NCBI GenBank assembly: GCA_024734495.1
Contig: JALMQS010000055.1
Coordinates: 12,601,852 to 12,665,851, forward strand
Source: Forficula auricularia
Lineage: Eukaryota > Arthropoda > Insecta > Dermaptera > Forficulidae
DNA: 64,000 nucleotides
Direction of reading: 5' to 3'
Shown piece by piece: positions 58,656 to 64,000 of this stretch (position 1 is the stretch's first letter; every line of letters starts with the position of its first letter). Made by a program: the position numbers and the translations under genes. Under the pieces are notes generated by a model, which was not told the origin of the DNA, ran no database searches, and was given only the letters and a program-made list of their open reading frames with translations.

Positions 58656-59340
58656 GGCCAAGCAGGTGGGGGCCTCCACTAACAAGAAATATTTACATAG
58701 TCGGGCGAATTTAAATGTTTCTCAACCTTTTGTAGACTGAAGACCCCTAGAGCACTTATATTTATTTCTGACGAACCCCCTATCACTAAAATATGAGGTA
58801 TTTAATTTTTCGTCAAAATATCAACATCATGCTACTTTTATAGCTTCCAAATATAACATATCGCCGTCGATGAGGGTGTTGCCACATTTTAAAAATTTGC
58901 TAAATTTTGGGGAAATTGGGTACAATAAACGTGCATTTTAAATTACAATACCTAAAATATTTATTTTCATAAATAATATTATTTAATTTTTTTGGTAATG
59001 TCATTGGGATACCCATATACCCCTTTCGGATCGGACAGATTTTTTCATATTCAATTTATACTCATAAATAATATTCTCATCTATAATATTTGAAAAGCAA
59101 TGTTATTTCTAACGTCATTAATAACAAAATAATAATAAAACAATTTAAATGATGTTTTCATTTTGTTATTGAGAGTAACGTAGTCGTTGTATTATAAAAA
59201 TAAGCCACAGCACAATTTTTTTAACATAGTACAATTTTTAATTTCAAAAATATATGTACGTATATATAAACCGTGTAAATAAATCTGTTAGTAATCAATA
59301 ATATTTTTCATCCAAAGTATTAGAAACTCCGAAGAATTAA
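58656..59340. other. Unclassified AT-rich sequence
   Basis: No gene or repeat terminus recognised. Confidence 0.4.
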
Positions 59341-59344
59341 TGGT

Positions 59345-59580
59345 TGCTCTGTAACAGACTGGCATTTGCCCGACGCAACGCAGCGTAACCATTGGTACAA
59401 ACCCCCGAGTGATTCAGAGCGCCGATCGAGCTCATGCTCTGTACTGTACAGGGGTTTGTATAGACTCCACGGAGCGAAACGATATCCAAACCCCAGAGTG
59501 ATTCAGAGCATCGTGCCGACCGTCTGCTCTGTACTGCACAGTGGTTTGAAATACGCAGCACGTAGCGAAGCGACGGGGAA
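59345..59580 (+). repeat. GC-rich tandem repeat with palindromic units
   Basis: GAGTGATTCAGAGC...GCTCTGTACTGTACAG is repeated twice, each unit partly palindromic (CAGAGC/GCTCTG). The minus-strand frame over it (59337-59738) has the matching internal peptide repeat and looks like a chance frame. Confidence 0.6.
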
Positions 59581-60153
59581 TAGCTAGTTATATGGGGCAC
59601 GGCAGTGCCCAGCCAAGTTCGATTCGAGCTGGGTGTGTGCACTGCCAGACTACCCTTTACATCAAACAACTCAGGCCATTTTGACGCCTCTGTAACTTCG
59701 TACTGAAAACCTCTACATGGCTGAAATTTTTTCCACAATACTGGTCCATAAGCTTAACTAAATTACAAAATTTCATATTTATTATATTCCCAATAAAATT
59801 ATAATTGGACTTGTGAAAAGAAAAACATTCGCTTTAATTGAAGTTACTAATATATTCTCGACTTATTTAATAAATTGATGATGTTGAACCTGGCAGCACA
59901 TTAGATCTCACTACTTTTTTTGACAAACGATTTTTATTAATCGAACTTGGCCTTTTTAACACAAGTGTTTTTGTTGAGATTACCTATATACATGATCAAG
60001 TTGATCTTGGTGATTAGCTGATAATAATATTTTAGTTAATTTTTCTTACTATTTTCGTTATAACTTCCGATAAGAGAGCTATATACGTAATAACATTGAT
60101 TTGCCGAACAAGATTAATCGATGATAATTAAATATATATATTATGTCAATGTA

Positions 60154-61088
60154 TTAGGTTGATGCATAATTATGGAACGTTTGTATTGGCGCGTTTTTCT
60201 TTAGCCAAAAATGGCGTTTTGTTTATTTTTTTATAAAAACAATCTTCTCTATTTATAGTTAATAAAAATGCGTGTCGAAAACCATATTCATATTCGTCAT
60301 ATTATGTTCTACCACTACGAGAAAGGATGGAAGGCAGCACAGTCATTTCGCGATCTCAACGAACTTTTTGGCGAAGGAACAATTACTGATAGTGCAGTAC
60401 GGAAGTGGTTTGCCCGTTTCAAATCAGGTGACACTAGTTTGGAGGATAAAGAAGGAAGAGGTCGGCCATCGGATTTTAATGATCAGGCACTTCTGACAGC
60501 CGTGGAAGAGGATGAAAGCCTTACAACACGAATGCTGGCTGCAGACTTCAATGTCGACCAATCAACGATCGTTCGACGCCTCAAAAAGCTTGGCAAGGTA
60601 TGGAAATTGGCTGGATGGGTCCTTGGCACAGCTTGACAGTCTTCACGGTACAATCGAGGCGAAAAGACCTCGCAAAAAGAACCACATCGTGTTCCATCAC
60701 GATAACGCACGTCCACATGTTGAGCGCCGGGTCGTCGAATTCATCGGCAATAAGGGCTGGGATCTACTCCCACATCCGCCGTACTCACCGACCGAAGCAC
60801 CGACGGACTATCACATCAACCGCTCTTTGAAAAACTGGCAAAAGACTAAGATCTACGACGATTTAGATGACTTGGTGGCAGATGTCTAAGCATGGATTGC
60901 ATCCAAGGATCGTGACCTTTTCGCCCGTGGAATCGACCGACTGCCAAGCAAATGGGAAGCAGTTATTGAAGTAGATGGTGAATACGTTCCCGAATAATCA
61001 TTTAAACATGTTTTTGTTAAATTTTATTATTGTTTTTGCTGAATAAAAATATTTTTAAAAAACGTTCCATAATTATGCATCAACCTAA
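60154..61088 (+). mobile_element. mariner element, internally deleted
   Basis: 935 bp with perfect 29-bp terminal inverted repeats (TTAGGTTGATGCATAATTAT... and its complement at 61060-61088) and TA at both flanks (60152-60153, 61089-61090). Full mariners are near 1.3 kb, so about 350 bp is lost from the transposase gene. Confidence 0.92.
60268..60997 (+). pseudogene. mariner transposase, deleted and stopped
   Basis: The N-terminus is intact: the helix-turn-helix region with FYHYEKGWKAAQSFRDLNEL, VRKWFARFKSGDTSLEDKEG and GRPSD. After KLGKVWKL (about 60600) a deletion joins into another frame at KRPRKKNHIVFHHDNARPHV, carrying the second catalytic Asp. LLPHPPYSPTEAPTDYH follows with the third Asp. 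The segment with the first catalytic Asp is gone. An in-frame TAA at 60887-60889 precedes the normal C-terminus (AWIASKDRDLFARGIDRLPS ... VPE). It cannot transpose itself but its ends could be mobilised. Confidence 0.9.
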
Positions 61089-61129
61089 TATATTGTTTTA
61101 ATGCGTCATTAGCTCAAAATGATTATCTT

Positions 61130-61490
61130 ATATGCATTTGATTGACATTTCAAGGAAGATTGGGCGCCCTGAAGTATTCGAGGCAAAACTACTCAAACAC
61201 CTGCCTAATATTTTTTTGGTTTTTGTATCCTATATGTTATTATTATTTTTTTCTCTCTCTTTCTATATATATTGTATCTTTATTATTTTTGTTTCATATA
61301 ATTATTCTGTATCATGTTTTTCTTTTTGATTTTTTGATTTTTTTCTCTTGTTATATTAGCTATTTCCGATTTTCTTGTTTTTATTTTGTATTATATTAAT
61401 TAATTTTTATGTAATAAAATTGGTCTAAAATTGTACATTAAAGGGGCTAGATGGCCCTTACAGATACAATGTTCTTAATAAATAAATAAA
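61130..61490 (+). mobile_element. Probable LINE 3' end
   Basis: The frame IDISRKIGRPEVFEAKLLKH ends in an AT-rich 3' region, with GGGGCTAGATGGCCC and a terminal AATAAATAAATAAAT microsatellite, as at the 3' ends of several insect non-LTR elements. No reverse transcriptase remains. Confidence 0.45.
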
Positions 61491-61552
61491 TCTCTCGCAT
61501 TTTGCATTTTGTCTTAGAGTGAAAAATTTTATTTTAAAATTAGATTACATTT

Positions 61553-62000
61553 TTTACTTTATCCAATGCGAAGCATGGGTAAGGTATTGTAATCGGTCTC
61601 GCGAGGCAAGCGCAACTTCAAAGGGTCCTCAGGTAAAGACTATGCAACCCATGGTCTCAATTAAAGTCACAATTTGTAGTATTCAATTATGTTGAATTGT
61701 AGCACGTGACGGTTTTGCCAAAAATTACATGGAGTCTCGTCGAGAGGCCAAACAGTGCCATTTTTTCAGGAAGTGCGTGCGGATGGATGGATGGATGTAT
61801 ATTGTATATGTATGTTATCGTTTTTTTCGTCCACAATTTTTTTCCACATCGTTGAAATGAAATTGAAAACTACCATTATTTTAACAAAATGAAGAGCTGA
61901 TTAGTTTTTGGTACATATCGGCCCGAAAACATTAGTACTTTATTTCAGCACTTTTTTAGTTTTTTCTAAATATCTTGAAAATGACTTAAATAATTTTGAC
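61553..62000 (+). repeat. CCAATGCGAAGCATGGG-family repeat
   Basis: ACTTTATCCAATGCGAAGCA, GGTCTCGCGAGGCAAGCGC, CACGTGACGGTTTTGCC and GATGGATGGATG in the family order. Not followed by satellite units here. Confidence 0.8.
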
Positions 62001-62640
62001 CAAATTAATGTGTTCCTCCCAGGTGAAGAATCGGTCAAAGATGACCCAGAGATTAGGCACACACTCGCTATACTAAATCTGGTTCCATTTACACTTACTC
62101 CTGGGGGTTTTATTAATTGCTAATTAGTCCAAAATTCTGAGAGAGGAGGGTTCTTTAGTAAATGATTTTATTATAAATTAAATATAAGAGAGAGGCAGGT
62201 ATATGGTAAAGTCATGTGGATGGTCACATATGTTTATTTTTCTTTGGCCAGCTAATGGCGGGGCGGCGGCGTTCCTTATTGGTTAGTGACCTGAAAGGCC
62301 GACCCTTTTTTTACAACCCAATATTATTATATCTTTCTTTCTAAATTCTTATTGGGCACTTGGTTATCTTTGTTCTGGTGATGGAGTCAAAGTGAACCAA
62401 TGAACATTCCAAAACAAACGTCACACAAAACATATACTATACATCCCATCTCAATTGGCCCACCAATATTTTTTCTTTTTAAATAAAATTATGCTAATTC
62501 ACGGTAAATTTAATTTAAATATTTATTTTTATTATCATTTGGAACAACATTTTAAACAATTTAAAACATTTTATTGTAACATTTAACTTAAAATTATTTT
62601 TTAATTGTTAAAAACAACGAAAACATAGAAAATCCAAAAC
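62001..62640. other. Unclassified sequence
   Basis: 62200-62232 holds an ACTTTACCATAC-family end fragment (ATGGTAAAGTCATGTGGATG). No gene. Confidence 0.4.
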
Positions 62641-62642
62641 CT

Positions 62643-62797
62643 TTACCACTGTGTGACGTCGCCTTTATTTTTAATTACGGCTGAATTCTTTTGAGCAACG
62701 TACTTATTAAGTTTTGACACTCATCTTGAGTGAAAGTATCCCAAATATTTTGAAGTTTGTGTTTTAATTCGACTACGTTTCTAGCTGGTTGTATACA
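62643..62797 (-). pseudogene. Tc1-like transposase C-terminal fragment
   Basis: Minus strand: ARNVVELKHKLQNIWDTFTQ, DECQNLISTLLKRIQ, then after a one-base deletion near 62678 VIKNKGDVTQW and TAA. This is the C-terminal block of Tc1 transposases (the EEW...RR.QAVIKxKG pattern), just after the last catalytic acidic residue. No terminal repeats identified. Confidence 0.75.
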
Positions 62798-62859
62798 ATA
62801 AATTTTTATATGATATCTATTTGAACTATAATTACTTTTTCCCAAAAAATATAGGGGCA

Positions 62860-62906
62860 CTAAAATTTTTTTGCACAGGGCCCTAAAAAAGCTAGTTACG
62901 GCGCTG
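62860..62906 (-). repeat. hAT-like terminal sequence
   Basis: Minus strand from 62906: CAGCGCCGTAACTAGC then TTTTTTAGGGCCCTG. CAG-initial termini of this kind are found in hAT elements. Its orientation implies an element extending to lower coordinates. Confidence 0.4.
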
Positions 62907-63019
62907 GTCATGGATCATCAGATAGGTAAACTTCTACATAAATTAAAAAATAAAAATATCAAAAATACAAAAACATTTATTGAATATAAATTTACATCAC
63001 CGAATATGAATACATGAAT

Positions 63020-63154
63020 TTACATACATATTTCTAAGTTTTGTTCTGTAAATTCTTCTAAAATTGGTTGAAAATCTAATTTTCTTGCGTCTTCACTTTC
63101 AATCGACATAATTGCTAAACTATTTAATCTATCCTGATTCATTGTCGATCTCAA
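63020..63154 (-). pseudogene. hAT/ZMYM-type transposase C-terminal fragment
   Basis: Minus strand: LRSTMNQDRLNSLAIMSIES then EDARKLDFQPILEEF, ending TAA at 63022-63020. This is the end of the hAT dimerisation region seen in transposase-derived ZMYM-like proteins (pattern LRSTMxQDRLxxLAxLSIE). Only about 45 codons remain. Confidence 0.72.
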
Positions 63155-63935
63155 ATAGTTTGCAGTGGTTTATACGATAATGGATGTTGGTTTTTGAAAA
63201 TGGATATGAGGTGACGTGGGTTTCCTCCTTTAGCAATGGTTTACTTAAATACTATTTCATGAGTGGCGGGCGTATCTCAGGATAGTCTCTCTTAGTGTTT
63301 TTTTCTGAAATTGATTGAATTTACTGTGAGTTACGTTACTGATTTTAGTGTAAAAATTAATGAAAAAATTGATTAAGAATAATAAAAAACAAAATAAAAT
63401 AATATTAAAAGGAGGGATGTGAGGTTTTCAACGATAATAAAGATATTTTATTAGAGTTATTTAAATTTTAATAATGTGAATTTATTTTTATCATTATTTG
63501 AATCGAACAGAAATAGAATGGATTATTAGAGAAATTATTGTTTGAAGATTTGTTACACTCCTTGATGGGCTGAATTGTTAGAATCGCTTCTGGATCTTCT
63601 CAGTGTAACAATTTCCTCGTTTGGTAATAATTCCTTTTCCCTGGAATGGTCCTGTCTTCCTGCCGTCCCCTTAGACACCGAATTATAGCTCCGGCACCAA
63701 TTATTTGAAATGTAGGCGCGCTTAAAAAGGAATTCTAGGTGGAGTGTGAGACCATTATAGAATTGTACACACGTGAAAATAGCAACGCTTTTGGATAAGA
63801 ACACGTCATTTGTTGACGAGCAACGCTAAATGAAAATATTTCAATGACGTCAATTGCTTTTGACAGATGACAGCTGTCATTTTCTCATTGAAATATTATT
63901 TTTTTAACCGACTTAAAAAAGGTGTAGGTTAACAT
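63155..63935. other. Unclassified sequence
   Basis: No gene. The minus-strand 83-codon frame at 63553-63804 has no recognised features. A MITE-like end, AACCGACTTAAAAAAGG, lies at 63907-63923 (compare 4898-4910). Confidence 0.4.
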
Positions 63936-64000
63936 TACTTTATCCAATGCGAATTATTGAATTATTCTTTTATCTAAAGGCAATACATACTGATTTCTCT
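63936..64000 (+). repeat. Start of a CCAATGCGAAGCATGGG-family repeat, cut by window end
   Basis: ACTTTATCCAATGCGAATTA matches the left end of 61553-62000. Confidence 0.6.

Noticed and set aside
59337..59738. Minus-strand 133-codon frame with peptide repeats
   Set aside because: The repeats follow from a palindromic DNA tandem repeat; no family recognised.
51483..64000. Upstream NRF-domain exons of copy B
   Set aside because: I searched the minus strand for FDSWGK-, GLCMP- and LHGIKFLS-like segments and found none; they may lie beyond the window.

Overview
The window looks like nuclear DNA of an arthropod, most likely an insect. It is strongly AT-rich. Exons are short, with GT-AG introns of up to about 7 kb. 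Transposons of many classes are densely nested: non-LTR retrotransposons of at least three kinds, Penelope-like elements, an LTR fragment, mariner, Tc1 and hAT remnants, tRNA-derived SINEs and many foldback/MITE families. The species cannot be named from the sequence. Splice boundaries below were read by eye from splice sites, reading phase and family similarity.

The main host content is a tandem pair of minus-strand genes of the nose-resistant-to-fluoxetine (NRF-6-like) membrane acyltransferase family. Copy A runs from 33931 down to 7112. I could place nine exons (33931-33697, 30460-30291, 23918-23722, 23599-23335, 14557-14361, 14274-14160, 13090-12901, 7450-7308, 7240-7112), all with open, phase-compatible reading frames. 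They give a signal peptide, an NRF domain and a multi-pass acyltransferase-3 domain. The middle exons of the acyltransferase domain are not visible between 23335 and 14557, where a LINE, several repeats and a 100-N assembly gap (19195-19294) lie. Copy B runs from 51482 down to 46497 and keeps five exons (51482-51317, 49888-49692, 49618-49504, 46836-46694, 46626-46497). It lacks the equivalent of the 13090-12901 exon and has a one-base insertion in its last exon, so it looks like a decaying paralogue. Introns and 3' flank are also recognisably duplicated (18230-18684 with 50340-50690; 6013-7300 with 46245-46700), so this was a segmental duplication. One repeat insertion at 6142-6969 is present in A and absent from B.

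The only other host-like coding sequence is an LRR-type reading frame at 2104-3089, with a frame break near its start.

By region: 1-2.1 kb holds unclassified sequence, a tRNA-like relic and a dispersed repeat. 2.1-3.1 kb is the LRR frame. 3.1-7 kb is AT-rich with short repeats. 7-34 kb is copy A with introns full of transposons (tandem array 8.0-9.6 kb, LTR/LINE 10.5-12.3 kb, foldback satellite 14.6-16 kb, Penelope 16.7-18.1 kb, LINE 19.3-22.3 kb, Penelope inside a LINE 25.7-28.0 kb, 1.7-kb foldback 28.3-30.0 kb, LINE 31.6-33.5 kb). 34-46 kb is intergenic, with a large inverted duplication, hammerhead-bearing elements and the same satellite family. 46-51.5 kb is copy B. 51.5-64 kb is transposon debris with a deleted mariner and fragments of Penelope, Tc1 and hAT.

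The most interesting non-gene signal is a set of hammerhead-ribozyme-like motifs (best at 38318-38361 and 52464-52507; others at 26035-26069, 26815-26849, 35856-35890 and 55594-55629). The best one sits in a 275-bp ORF-less element with an 11-bp target-site duplication, resembling a retrozyme or a solo Penelope terminal repeat.
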